Program-made: the position numbers and the translations under genes
Source: Steromphala cineraria
Lineage: Eukaryota > Mollusca > Gastropoda > Trochida > Trochidae
DNA: 64,000 bases
NCBI GenBank assembly: GCA_916613615.1
Contig: OU744726.1
Span: 60,714,987 to 60,778,986 of the forward strand
Direction: 5' to 3'
The notes under the pieces: generated by a model
Told to the model about the DNA's origin: nothing
The model's input: only the letters and a program-made list of their open reading frames with translations
The model's database searches: none
Shown here: piece after piece, positions 25,231-36,440 of the stretch
Position numbering within the stretch: the stretch's first letter is position 1
How the letters are laid out: each line of letters starts with the position of its first letter

Positions 25231-27016
25231 ATGGTTCGCTGGTTCCAGGCGTTGCTTACATGTTTTACCACAATGCATTATGTTGAGAGCTTTCTCCCTG
25301 CAATAATACTAGCAGCCGTAATATTAGAGAAATACTCTTGAAAGTGGCGTTACACCTCACCTTACCGCTAAAGCAGGTAAGCTATTAACATTTTAAGTTG
25401 CCTTGTGCTCCTACAGAATGAAGAAGTCTACTTATGTTTTGTACTTCTTTACACAGTATAAACAGTATAATTTTGCTTCAAGCACCATTTGATGTGATTT
25501 CGTGTTATTACCATGGTGAACATGATTATTTTTCATAACCAGTATGATTCAATTATACAAATATCATTTCCTGTTAAGTAAAATATTTGTGATTTGTCGA
25601 TCCTCTTAGTTACCGCCTTGGTGAAAATAAATCGAATCACTGTATAATGTGGCATTGGCAAAGACTATTCAGAGTGCTGTCTGTGTGAACTTAACCTATT
25701 AGACAAGAACACGTTTTACAGCCCTTCTTAGACTTCTTAGAACAGGACATAGAGATAACTAAAAAAGAAAATGTTTTGAACAACCCCGTACGTCTCTAAT
25801 ACACATAAAATCTGATTGTTATCAACTTATCTTTTTAGTTTTTATCATATTTCTATGTCGATTTCAATCTAATCATCAGCCAGTTTGAGATCACTTAAGA
25901 GATTTATGCTGAAAATAAATTTTGATGGAAATCCGGGTCTTTGCTGCAATTCCTGAGAAACGTTTTTACAAGCAGTAATATGGTCATATAAACTAACCAC
26001 AGAGACGGTGGATAAAAAGTTGATGGAGGTGACACATGTAAGTTTAAAACATCTGTAATATTAGTACAAGGACAGATAGATATTTTGTTATAGTTTCTGT
26101 AGCATATTTGTGGGATATATAATGTATGTGTTGTTAGCCTTTTAAAAGCAAAATTTGGTTGGACGAATAAAACAAGCCTTTCCTACAATTTGACATGCAG
26201 GAAATAACCGCCCAACAAATCACCTTACAATTAGGGAGAGTTTTTAATAAGCTAAAGCAAAACTATTGAGCCCATAACCACACACTCTCGATAATCCAGA
26301 TTTTTTGTTCCGATAATATCTCCACTAACCTCTGGAAAAAACAGGGCTCAATGCGATTTATAAAGATAATATCGGAAATTCGTTACATTCCCTCACATTC
26401 AGCAACCTTTATATTTTTCGTAATTTCAAACGTACATTATACCTCCAAAAGTAAGTACTATCTATATCTACTTACCCTAAGTATATTGTGTCTGAAAGGT
26501 GTTGAAATAAATCTACATACCATTATGTTGGTTCTACGTGTACAGTGAAAGTGTATCAGACAGGATATTATAAATAAATGTATCACTGTGTTATATCTAT
26601 TTTTTCCTAAAAGGAAAATGCCAAGCTACTGTCGTCCCCTGATTTAATTACACATGACCAAGATATTCCTTACATGTACTTCGATTAATCCAGTTTCTCC
26701 AAATTTACAGATACATATATAATGTGTTGGATTAGTGTCAAGTCGAACATTTTAAAAAAGTTTCAATTTTTTCCATATCCATTTATTTAACATGAGAATT
26801 CTGCTTTATGTTGAATGACATTTTATATAATAATGTTCAATCTTAATTAGCGAATGTGATATTCAATATATAATGATAATAGTTAAACATATTTCAGCTT
26901 CATCCAATGGGTCGTCTCATGAAAATTTGTATTATCAGGAAAACGGATAAGAAAAAAATGATTGATTTGTAAATATCACCAAGAATTGAGTGATCATATC
27001 CATAAAAACTTTTGCC

Positions 27017-27210
27017 TTAAAGAGGCAGTAGCACATTTTTGACAATTTCATATTTTCGATTTTTCACTGATAATTGTACGTTAATGCTAACTGTTTAACT
27101 TTGATAGTATCAATCTCATTAAACAAACAAATCACCCACAGTCAGAGAAAACAAATTATAAAGATTTACATAAAGCCCATTGGCGAGATTGAGATTCCTT
27201 TTTCTTACAA
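27017..27210 (-). mobile_element. TTAA-flanked MITE, truncated
   Basis: It starts TTAAAGAGGCAGTAGCACAT and carries the TTCACTGATAATTGTACGTT interior and a degraded CCATTGGC. The far end is lost. Confidence 0.75.
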
Positions 27211-27859
27211 TTAACCAGTTCATCGTTATGATGGTTAATGACTGCTCTAACTTTTAATTTCAAAGGAAAATGTCTTCATAGTAATGAAAGGCATATTCAA
27301 GTATGTTATATCTAATTTGACACAATCGACAACCAAATTAAATATCAGAAGTTCAAATTATACTCTGCAAATCTACTATTGAGCCTGTCAGTTTTCTATA
27401 TTTACAATCACCTATCATTAGCAGATACCTCTCAACTACGACTTTATCTTTATTGATTTAAGATGGCCTATAAGCTGTATTTAGGTTAATATGACATATC
27501 TTATCAATTATTAAATCAAATGCCATGATACAAAGTTACTGAAATGTGATATCGTGGGATCTTTATTTAGGTATTCAGACAAAAGCTTGTTATATTTCTG
27601 GTTTTATTTTTTACCGGGATTTTTGTGGAAACTGTATTATAATTGTATGAAACCTACAGAACTGATGGCTCCTGACCTGAAATCGATACAGATGGGGGAA
27701 AAACGCCAATCAACCTCCGTTTCCGGTTCTTAGCCCTTTAAAATTGAAAATTTAACATGAGCAATGTTTTCAAATTCACTTGAATATGTTTTTTTAAAGA
27801 TGTACATTGGCATGTAGAAGGAAAAATCTGTATGTCATTTGACTTCACTGCCATCTTAC

Positions 27860-27972
27860 CTTGAGTGCAGTTTTGACAATTTCCAATCTCACCCATCTTT
27901 GAAAATCTTCTCTTCTGAAGAACTTGATACTTGCACTTGAATACATATATCATGTAGCTGACATATTGTTCT
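27860..27972 (-). CDS. Candidate internal exon, unknown protein with CxxC
   Basis: Read on the minus strand, a pyrimidine-bearing tract (ACTTTTTGTTGAG, then ATCCTACAG) ends in an acceptor just above 27972. A consensus donor CAAG|GTAAGA lies just below 27860. The 113 bp between are open in one frame and encode a basic peptide with QKRRFSKMGEIG and a CQNC pair near the end. A branch-point-like TTGACTAA lies some 50 bases above the acceptor. Donor, acceptor and branch signal together make this a better exon candidate than most open frames here. No family is recognised, and no partner exon was found on the minus strand nearby. Confidence 0.35.
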
Positions 27973-30290
27973 CTGTAGGATACTCAACAAAAAGTTCTAA
28001 AGTTCTAAAAGTTCTTCACTACTTTAGTCAATGTGACCTTTCAAAATAGAGCATAACACAAAATAGCAAAGGCGCTAGATATGCATAAGCAAAATCTTAG
28101 CAATGACAAAGATACATATGATATAACCATCATTACATTTGAAACATAACAACATTATACATTTGTATCATTATACAAGTTTGATTGCATTCTGGTTTAA
28201 AGTTTTACTTGCAAGCGGTTGATTTTAGTGTATTCTGTTAACTTATCCTTATTTGCTTTCTCATTTTGTTAAACATGGACAACCATAATTTGTACTGCAT
28301 AACAAAAGTATTATAAAAAAAATCATAGGCAACAGTCAGAGCTTTCATCCTGGTGATAAATCCGAAAGTCTTTTTTTTATTTTTGTTGATATTATCAAAT
28401 GATTTATTAAACCGAGAGAAACCAGACATAACCAGAGGCAAACATATCTTCTTCAATTGAAAGCGAAGCAAGGTGACTCAACAATTTGACACTAATGAAT
28501 AAGTTTTCCCCCTCCTTCCCTTCAAGCCACGTACACAGTTAGATTTACAAACGTTTGAACTCCCTGCTTATTAGAATCTACATATTCCAGCTTGTAAACA
28601 TTCGTCAATTGCAATGTTGAATTCGAATGCTGAGCCACTGTGTTTACTGTTCACGAAATCTGCACCAAAAATTGGATACCTTCTGACTGGCGTGGAACCG
28701 TCACAATAACTGGAAACTGATAATTATTCGATATTTGTTTTGTAGAATTCTTGTCCTTTTTCTGTGTTTACAGAATGACGCTGTCCAATTTTTTTAATAA
28801 AGGCTTGTGTATTTTTGCCATTATATCGGTACTTTCAGATACTCAAATATAATTATGGAATATTGATGTCAGAGAGTTGCAATTGAGGAAGGAAAGAAAA
28901 TGCTATCAAAATTGTATGGCATTTTTTAATCTTTTTAATATAAAACATTCCCAAATGACAAGCAGTTATTGCTGTTGAAACGTTAGATTATATACTCGTA
29001 TTCCCCAAGATATTTATATTTTAAATCCATGAAAAACATTGTTCACCCAGCATGGGTTTGATATAAATATCTGAAATCAATGTTTGCAATAATTCGTGCC
29101 ATGAGAGCATGCATATTACCTTGGATAAATGACATATCCTATATAAACTCTTTTTGAGAATATTATCTAAAATTTATCTACATGATACTACTGATAACAA
29201 GATATTTGTTCTTCCCCTAATAAAATTATTTATATCATTTTTGTCTTGCAATACGAAACCATTTAGAAAACAGTCGATATTAATAAGTATTTTGTAGCCA
29301 CATGGCATTTATCACGTCCCTCTCATATTCTCTATTTCAATAACTATCCACAATTTACTTTACGTCCTGAAGGTAATACACCATCAAGCCACACATATAA
29401 AATTCGCTACTATCAATATCTTCACCAAATTGTCAATATCGGTAGTTTTAGTTCAACAATGTTAACCGTTGTCAAAACATTTAATATTGCTAGAAATGAA
29501 GTTCAGCGCAATAAAATCATATCACAAGGTGACAAGTTACATTATATGTCTATCATCCCAACTGCGGATCCGCCCCATCTTAACACTAACGGTATATGCG
29601 TTTGACATGTACAAGAAAAATGTAATTTGATGTTGATTTACTCGGATTCAACTCCCACCTTCTACAAGCGAGTGAACACAACAAGTATGTAAAACACGAT
29701 GTCAACATTCATTTAATGATCATTTTTATTTGAAATTGCGCTTTATAACACATCGTTGATTTAGTATTCATCATTTTCTGTTCTTTTTCAGTTATAAACC
29801 ATCAACATAGGAATTGAAACAAAGTAAACAAAATAAGAAACAACGTAAACAACATAACAGCACAAACCAAGCAACCTTTATTTAAAAATGAACATAAATG
29901 TGAATTAATTTATCTATATTTTATATAGTGTGAAATACATGTATTAAGAAAATCACCATATAGACCCTTTTTATTTATAAATATAGATAATATCGCCTTA
30001 TACAAGCTTACCTTATACAAAGAAATGAATAATCCAAATGTACATAGAAATCCAATGTAAAGGCTTTTCTCAATGTGTGTTACAACGCTATCCATTCCTA
30101 AACTAAGCACTGTGGGTAAGTTAATGTGACAGCTTGGCATGTTAGAGAATTAGAGACTGACATCAAACAATCAGTCATGAATGGGCACCAATTTGACAAC
30201 TGCCACTAATGTATGGTTAAAACAACAATAACTTGGGGGGAGAAAAGTCTTGTTTGTTTTTAAACAAGCTGTAAAATGGTTTGTTTATTT
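27973..30290. other. No gene seen
   Basis: Unique AT-rich sequence. The frames at 28238-28471 (-) and 29910-30140 (-) are lysine- or leucine-rich in the manner of AT-rich noise and lack splice support. If the exon at 27860-27972 is real, this is its upstream intron. Confidence 0.45.
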
Positions 30291-30348
30291 GAATGAATGA
30301 ATGAATGAATGAATGAATGAATGAATGAATGAATGAATGAATGAATGA
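30291..30348 (+). repeat. (GAAT)n microsatellite
   Basis: About 14.5 perfect copies of GAAT, 58 bp, immediately upstream of the SINE-like fragment. Confidence 0.98.
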
Positions 30349-30500
30349 CAATTAACTCTATAGCGCCTAATATCCAGGTTGCTACCTGCTCAATGGACCT
30401 TTACAAGGATTAAAGAGAAAAAGGCATAAACTGAGAAAGAAAGATTAAAAACCAAAATATTGTCTGAAAAGATGTGTTTTCAACTTTTTCTGGAATGAGT
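30349..30500 (+). repeat. SINE-like fragment after (GAAT)n
   Basis: ACTCTATAGCGCCTAATATC and later GAAAAGATGTGTTTTCAACT resemble conserved domains found at the 3' ends of several metazoan SINEs. A similar TATTTATATAGCGTGCATAT stretch lies at 32966-33020. Family not resolved. Confidence 0.35.
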
Positions 30501-30739
30501 CCCTTGATGTTACTAATTTGAGTTCAACTGGAATTTGAGTTACTTATCATGTAACAAGCTTGATTAAATCAAATATAAACACATTGATGTATGTGGTTGC
30601 TGAAATGTTTATGTGTATGAAAGGTTTACCAAAATGTGTAACATTCAACAACTCTTAACTGGGACGGGATTCCAAGTTGGGATGATACATATGTACTCAC
30701 AGAATAATTAGAAATAAAATGATTTGGCGATTATTCTTT

Positions 30740-31060
30740 TCGTGGTTCAAACATATACCAAAACGATCCAGCTTATGGAAATGTATTTTGATATTTTTGA
30801 AGATTTGGAAATCTTTTTATGTTGTGATTAAACGCTTAATTTACAAATTTCTTGCAAAATCAAGAATCCTCTCGGTTGCATATGCCATTGGGAGCAGGCA
30901 AGCATTTAGTGTTCATTTCCATTTTTTAAAACTTCATGTCCATGTAACAGTTTCATATTCTTTAGTATATGGAAAACGGAAAAAGCTTACAAGTACATGT
31001 ATGCAAATTTACTATGTAAATTGGGCAATGGCTAGTGAAATATGACCACGTCATGCCATG
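30740..31060 (+). repeat. Dispersed repeat, partner of 33490-33755
   Basis: TTCAAACATATACCAAAACG, TGTATTTTGATATTTTTGAA and CTTCATGTCCATGTAACAGT align with 33490-33755 in order, with many substitutions. The open frame at 30719-31045 falls in this repeat and is not kept in the partner. Confidence 0.6.
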
Positions 31061-31490
31061 TTGTAGGTATGAGTAATATTTATACATTATGAAATAACAA
31101 CAACACCAACTTTGGTACTGGCGTCACCAGTGGAAAGCAAACTCCCAGATGAGTAGCATGTGCTTCCTTATATGACTCACATCCCAAGTGTCATCGAACC
31201 CAGCTTCTGCTATAACAACTTCATATTCTTTAGTATATGGAAAATGGAAAACAAAGCTTTGAGGTTTGCAGCTTAACTGGGTAACGAGTGCAATGGCTAG
31301 TCGAATTTTACAACGTTATGCCATGTTGTAGGTATGATTATTGTTTATAGGAGATAACATGAACATCACAGCCTTATTATCGACATTATACTGGCGTCAC
31401 CAGTTGAAAGCAAACTCTTAGATGAGAATCATGTGTTTCATAATATGACTCACATCCTGAGTGTCATCAAGCTCAGCTTCTGCTACACCC
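30952..31490 (+). repeat. Tandem duplication of about 270 bp
   Basis: Copy 1 (30952-31219) and copy 2 (31220-31490) share TTCATATTCTTTAGTATATG, CATGCCATGTTGTAGGTATG or its variant, TACTGGCGTCACCAGT, AAAGCAAACTC and the ending CAGCTTCTGCTA. No frame is conserved between them. Confidence 0.85.
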
Positions 31491-32087
31491 GAGCACATTA
31501 CCTCTTTAGTATCATGTTATGACTCATAGTTCAGACATTTATTAAATATCGATGTTTATTCAATTTTGAGATATGCTTTAAGTCGCTGATGAATACAGTT
31601 ATGCTGTTCATTATTGTCTTCAAAGTGAAGTAACTCTGAAATCTGATCTATTTCCTTATAATGGTTCTAACTTCACAAGCCAGTAGTTTTGTACATCTAC
31701 GATCAACTGAGTCCATTGGAATGGGTACAGTTGGATCATAGGAAAGATGATTAACATTTTAAGAAACATGCATGTATATCCAATAATGTTTAAAATTAGG
31801 GGTCTCTTATTAAATTAATCACATTTTGAAAAAGTATTTCACCATCAATTATGTCAGATAATATGACTAGAACGCTTTATGTTTTTCGCTCTGTGGGCAT
31901 GACATTCTAATCTACATAACATAAATCACTTCTATGTTACGGTACAGGTACAACATTGATTTTTAAACCAACAAGTACGATTTTCCGACAACAGATAAGA
32001 TTAATAGGCCCCAATTGAAAATATGGTGATAAAATTGATGCATTTACAAAGTCTTTTGAATGATTTATAAACCAAAGTTATACTTTT

Positions 32088-32934
32088 TAGCTCATCTGGC
32101 CTGTAAGGCCCGATGGGCTTATGGCATGGCATGGTGTCCGGCGTCCGTCCGTCCGTCCGTCCGTCCGTAAACTTTGTGGAATTTCGACTTCTTCTCCAGA
32201 ACCATAAGGCTTAAAAAGCTGAAACTTTGTGTACAGACTCCTTGAATAGTGAGGATTAATAATTGTAGCTTTGGTGGCCCTGTGACCCCTAATAAGGGCC
32301 ACAGGAGCCACACCCTAAAAACCTATTTTCATCTTTTTCTCCAGAAGCACAAGGCCCAGAAAGCTGAAACTTGGTGTACAGACTTCTTGACTAGTGGGGA
32401 TTATAAATATTAGCTTTGGTGGCCCTTTGACCCTTATTAAGGGCCAGAGGGACCACACCCTTAAAACCTATTTTCATCTCCTTCTCCAGAACCATAAGGC
32501 CTAGAAAGCTGAAACTTGGTGTACAGACTCCTTGACTAGTGAGGATTATAAATTGTAGCTTTGGTCGCCCTTTGACCCTTATTAACGGCCAGAGGGACCA
32601 CGCCCTTAAAACCTATTTCCATCTCCTTCTCAAAAGCAATAGGCCCAGAAAGCTGAAACCTTGTAAATATACTCTTTGACTAGTGAGGATTATGATTTAT
32701 AGCTTTTGTGGCCCTGTGGCCCCTAATGAGGGCCTCAGGGACCACACCCGTTAACCTAATATCATCTTTTTCACAAGAAGCATTTGGCCTAGAAAGCTGA
32801 AACTTTGTGTGCAAACTTCTAAGTTAGATAAGGAAGATGCAAATTGTACATTTGGTGACCCTGTGGTCCAAAGTAAGGGAGGAACCACATTTGCTACACC
32901 CTAAAGCAAAATTGATATGAAGCCTGATGAGCTA
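32088..32934 (+). repeat. Molluscan-type repeat with tandem subrepeats, copy 2
   Basis: It begins TAGCTCATCTGGCCTG and ends AAGCCTGATGAGCTA, so it has short inverted ends. A (GTCC)n run lies at 32143-32168. Five subrepeats of about 144 bp follow, each with AGAAAGCTGAAAC, TGTACAGACT and AAGGGCCA. This copy is more complete than the one at 6672. Minus-strand frames inside it (32087-32313) are by-products of the repeat. Confidence 0.9.
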
Positions 32935-32965
32935 CAGAGCCACTGGATCTATTTTTTATTATTAT

Positions 32966-33020
32966 ATGGATATTTATATAGCGTGCATATCCAATCACTC
33001 GTGGTTGCTCAAGACGCTTA
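32966..33020 (+). repeat. SINE-like fragment
   Basis: TTTATATAGCGTGCATATCC and CGTGGTTGCTCAAGACGCTT resemble the fragment at 30349. It directly follows the molluscan repeat ending at 32934. Confidence 0.35.
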
Positions 33021-33204
33021 TTGTAATACTGTAATATATTTACCAACCACGTTTTGTAACAGCTCATGTTTCGAAAAGGTAGTGTAGCCAATACATAATC
33101 ATGTTTGTATGTTACTTTAAATGAAATTGACAATAAAGTAAATATGTGACACAGATATATCCGATGTCCTAGAATGATTCGTTCCAATCAGTGAAGCTTT
33201 ATAA

Positions 33205-33330
33205 AACAGTAAATCAAAGTCGAGATAACTGAATAGGAGCATTCAATTTTTTTGATCGAATCACATGAATTATGGTGACTCTCAATTGTTGCTTATAATC
33301 AGACGTTTGCTCAATTTCGCCTGTCAGTTG
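33205..33330 (+). repeat. Module M6, copy 3
   Basis: AAATCAAAGTCGAGATAACT, GGAGCATTCAATTTTTTTGA, TCGAATCACATGAATTATGG and TATAATCAGACGTTTGCTCA. Confidence 0.5.
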
Positions 33331-33489
33331 ATTGGTCACGTCATTGCTGGTTTAGTTGATAAGGAATCAATGCAAGTATGTGTAGATCTGTCTCTTGAGT
33401 TGTCCATGTAACAAATCTTAATTGTACACGATAAAATATAAATATATACTTAAGAAGAAGTAATCAGGATACAATTTTCAAGTTAATTT

Positions 33490-33755
33490 TTTGGGGCTTT
33501 ATTAATTCAAACACATTCAAAAACGACCCTGCTTATGAATATATATTTTGATGTTTTGGAGATAATTTATTTTCATGTTTTGATTAAGCACATAAGTTAG
33601 AATTTCCCTGCAAAACTCAATATCCAACACCTCACATATGACATTGAGAGCTGACAGGTATTTGTTTCTCACTTCAATTCTTTAAAAAATAATATCCGAG
33701 TGTCAGTTTCACATTCTGAAGTCTAAGGCAAAACTTTAATACTACATGTATTATG
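33490..33755 (+). repeat. Dispersed repeat, partner of 30740-31060
   Basis: TTCAAACACATTCAAAAACG, TATATTTTGATGTTTTGGAG and GAGTGTCAGTTTCACATTCT follow the order of the partner. Confidence 0.6.
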
Positions 33756-33776
33756 TATTATGTAAAACTCAAATAT

Positions 33777-33794
33777 TATATATATATATATATG
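33777..33794. repeat. (TA)n microsatellite
   Basis: A short perfect TA run in AT-rich unannotated sequence. Confidence 0.9.
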
Positions 33795-34429
33795 TTTTTC
33801 TTCTACAATATGAATTACATATGACAAGCAAGCTCAGAATATTATTAAAATTGATAGTTGTGTATATATGATACATTGAAGTTACTAGAAAAAAGATTTA
33901 ATAAGAAAATCAAATGACACTCTCATAAATTCATATATGTCTCTGGGGTTTTTTTCAGTTTAATTGAACTAAGAAATTTCAAGTTACCGGTTGTTTCCGT
34001 ACATACGCACGAGAACAAGATACGGCAACGTGATTAGTCACATTAAAAATTACAAATTCGTACTGTGTTTCTCTTTTGTTTGTAGTTTTCCCGAAATATT
34101 CCCGTTTAAGTTGCCTGGTAATATGATTTATACGGGGGCCTTTATATACCCAAGCACTAAAAAAGGTAGTTCAATATAAATTGAATGTCTTCTAAGATGT
34201 TGTGATATTATCATGACCGTTTGATACAGAAGATGAATATACATAACGACAATAGCATTAGCTGCACTTTTGCGTCCTAAAACGAAAACAAATAATCGTA
34301 CACACATCAAACCTTCCTGTATGTCCTCCATCGTCTTTCAAAACATTCTGAAAGAAAGGGATTCATCATAAGATTATTTTCTTATAATTGTGATGTTAAA
34401 ACTAAGATGTCATATCAATCTGACAACAA

Positions 34430-34540
34430 CTGTAAATCAAAGTCAAGATATCTGACACAAAGAAAGCAATCGTATAGATTTCGATAGAATGCGACGTGAC
34501 TCTTTGTTGAATATAATCAGAAATATTGGTATCAGTTATT
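34430..34540 (+). repeat. Module M6, weak copy 4
   Basis: GTAAATCAAAGTCAAGATAT, GCAATCGTATAGATTTCGAT and AATATAATCAGAAATATTGG keep the order of copy 3, 1.2 kb downstream of it. Confidence 0.35.
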
Positions 34541-34814
34541 TATTATATGGCGAGCAGTGAAATACTGGGATTTATCAGTGAAATAAACTGTCTATCAAGC
34601 TACAGTGAAAATAACTTATATTTTCACTGCGAACGGTGACTGATATAATTTGACGTCATAAAACAATCTTCTCACGCGGCGAATTGGCTTATGACATCTC
34701 AGTGTTACTGTGGTGACGGGCTGTTCCTAGCGGCCGCTCGGCGTGAAAATGACCCTTTTCGGACGTAATTACAATGGTAAAATCATATAATAAATAGAAT
34801 ATCCGTCAATTCTG

Positions 34815-34924
34815 GACAAATACCATGTTTATATCATCTCTTGAGGTAGCAAAGGTATATATTTTTACTCGTGAAAATATAACCTTTCTACCTCACTCGA
34901 TGTGATAAACATGGTATTTGTCAA
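34815..34924. repeat. Long near-perfect palindrome (about 54-bp arms)
   Basis: GACAAATACCATGTTTATAT on the left is mirrored by GTGATAAACATGGTATTTGT on the right, with GAGGTAGCAAAGG and CCTTTCTACCTC inside. A smaller palindrome (CAGTGAAAATAAC/TTATATTTTCACTG) is at about 34602-34630. The whole of 34545-34924 may be one fold-back element. Confidence 0.8.
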
Positions 34925-35664
34925 GAAAAGACAGATATCCTTTATATATTGTTGCAACAATTGTGTGACGAATCAATCCCTAGTGTGCTATCTGAACGAA
35001 ATTAATTTGAGTTATCCACCCACACAATTTCATTCGGATTCCTTTATTACCTCTATCTGTGCAGATAACTGGTACATTTTCAATACGGTATTGGAATTTT
35101 ATAAGTGGAAGAATACATTGATGTATGAAAAAAGGATGAATAGATACATAAATATTTGTTCATTTAGTTATTTCTTAATACAATTGTATAAATAGTTTCC
35201 TTAGTTACATATTACATTTCCATTGTTAGTACTGTAAAGTCAAACTGGCAATAACATTTCAGACATTTATAAGTGTACGTATTTATGTACACGTCCTCTT
35301 AAATTTAGATGTGATGGACATTTTAATATAAAGCGTAGTTTGTCTTAAATATCATGATTACACATTGGTTATTTACGACCTACAAGATTGATTTGTATCT
35401 TTATTTAATGGGAGCCGAGTCAAAATTTAGATAAATATTGTTTGTAAAAGTTTTGGAGTGAACATTAAAATAGTGCGTTTTCCAACTGAATAGGAGATCA
35501 TTTATACAAGCTATGTCCAACGAACATTAAAAGGCACCCTTTAACAACATGAAATCAAATATTTCGGGAGAGATATGTACATAGGCGTCACCCTGTTTAT
35601 CGATCCCATTTCCTGTAACATCTGGAAATGAACACAGTGAAAATCAAATCCAAACGTTTTATGT

Positions 35665-36010
35665 TAAGGGGACAGCAGCACGTTTTTAGGGAGAACATAA
35701 GGTGATGTCAGGAAAATGAAAATAAATGGTTCCAATTTAAAGAGAAACTAAATTGAGCTGTAATAATTCAAATATATAACATATAATGTTTAGCCATGCG
35801 ATTCATTCACCTTACACAAAATGAATTAATTGTGTTCCCAAACATTGCCGCCAATGAATTTTTGTATGTGAAGCTTCATACTTTGTCCTCTGACTATGGA
35901 TGATTGTGTAATGGGATTGATGACACTGTCAATATAATACACCTAGCAATAACTAACAATTCAGTAAAAATCAGTGAAATATTTAAAATATATAATTATC
36001 AAAAAACGTG
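35665..36010 (+). mobile_element. TTAA-flanked MITE, right end damaged
   Basis: TTAAGGGGACAGCAGCACGT at the left, AGGTGATGTCAGGAAAATGA inside and TCAAAAAACGTG at the right, where the rest of the terminal repeat is missing. Confidence 0.85.
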
Positions 36011-36344
36011 AAAGACAAATTTAGAAAATATGGTAAAATGAATTACGTTTAATCTGGCAGGATAGTTTAAAAAACAGTCACAGTAGTAAAACTTCTCATG
36101 ATAAGTCAATTATTTGAAACCAATTTTTTTTGGTTTGTTTATGTTTAAAAAAATACAAAACAGCCCCCAGATCATCTAATGAAATCGCATGTTTTTTCAA
36201 ATTCTGATCTTGTTGTTTAGAAACACTTAGTGGTGATTTCAATAATATTTTGCATTTGTACCTAATTAACTTTCATAAATCATTGGAAAAACTGATTTTT
36301 GGTTTCGAAATGGAAAGTTTGATTGTTTTATTCCGTGATTGCCC

Positions 36345-36440
36345 GTAACAGATCATTCATCACAGTCAAGACAACTAAACTAGAGCATACAGTTGCAGTG
36401 GTGATATGAAACAGGATTAAACATCAGTTGGATGTAAGAG
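36345..36440 (+). repeat. Module M0, diverged copy
   Basis: GATCATTCATCACAGTCAAG, then AGCATACAGTTGCAGT and GGTGATATGAAACAGG are shared with 9190-9275. It lies 2.6 kb upstream of the third M1 copy at 39010, the same order as in copies A and B. Confidence 0.4.

Larger units (their letters stand above)
20611..27016. other. No gene seen
   Basis: AT-rich sequence holding one M2 copy (21735), the B-box SINE (22381), a GAGTGAGT fragment (23811) and the SINE body (25115). No exon-like frame with good splice sites was found. Confidence 0.5.

Noticed and set aside
30719..31045. Plus-strand 108-codon frame
   Set aside because: It overlaps a repeat whose partner at 33490-33755 has stops in every frame. 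The high Phe/Lys/Ile content reflects AT-rich DNA.
32087..32313. Two overlapping minus-strand frames (74 and 64 codons)
   Set aside because: They lie in the (GTCC)n molluscan repeat. The arginine- and aspartate-rich run comes from the microsatellite.
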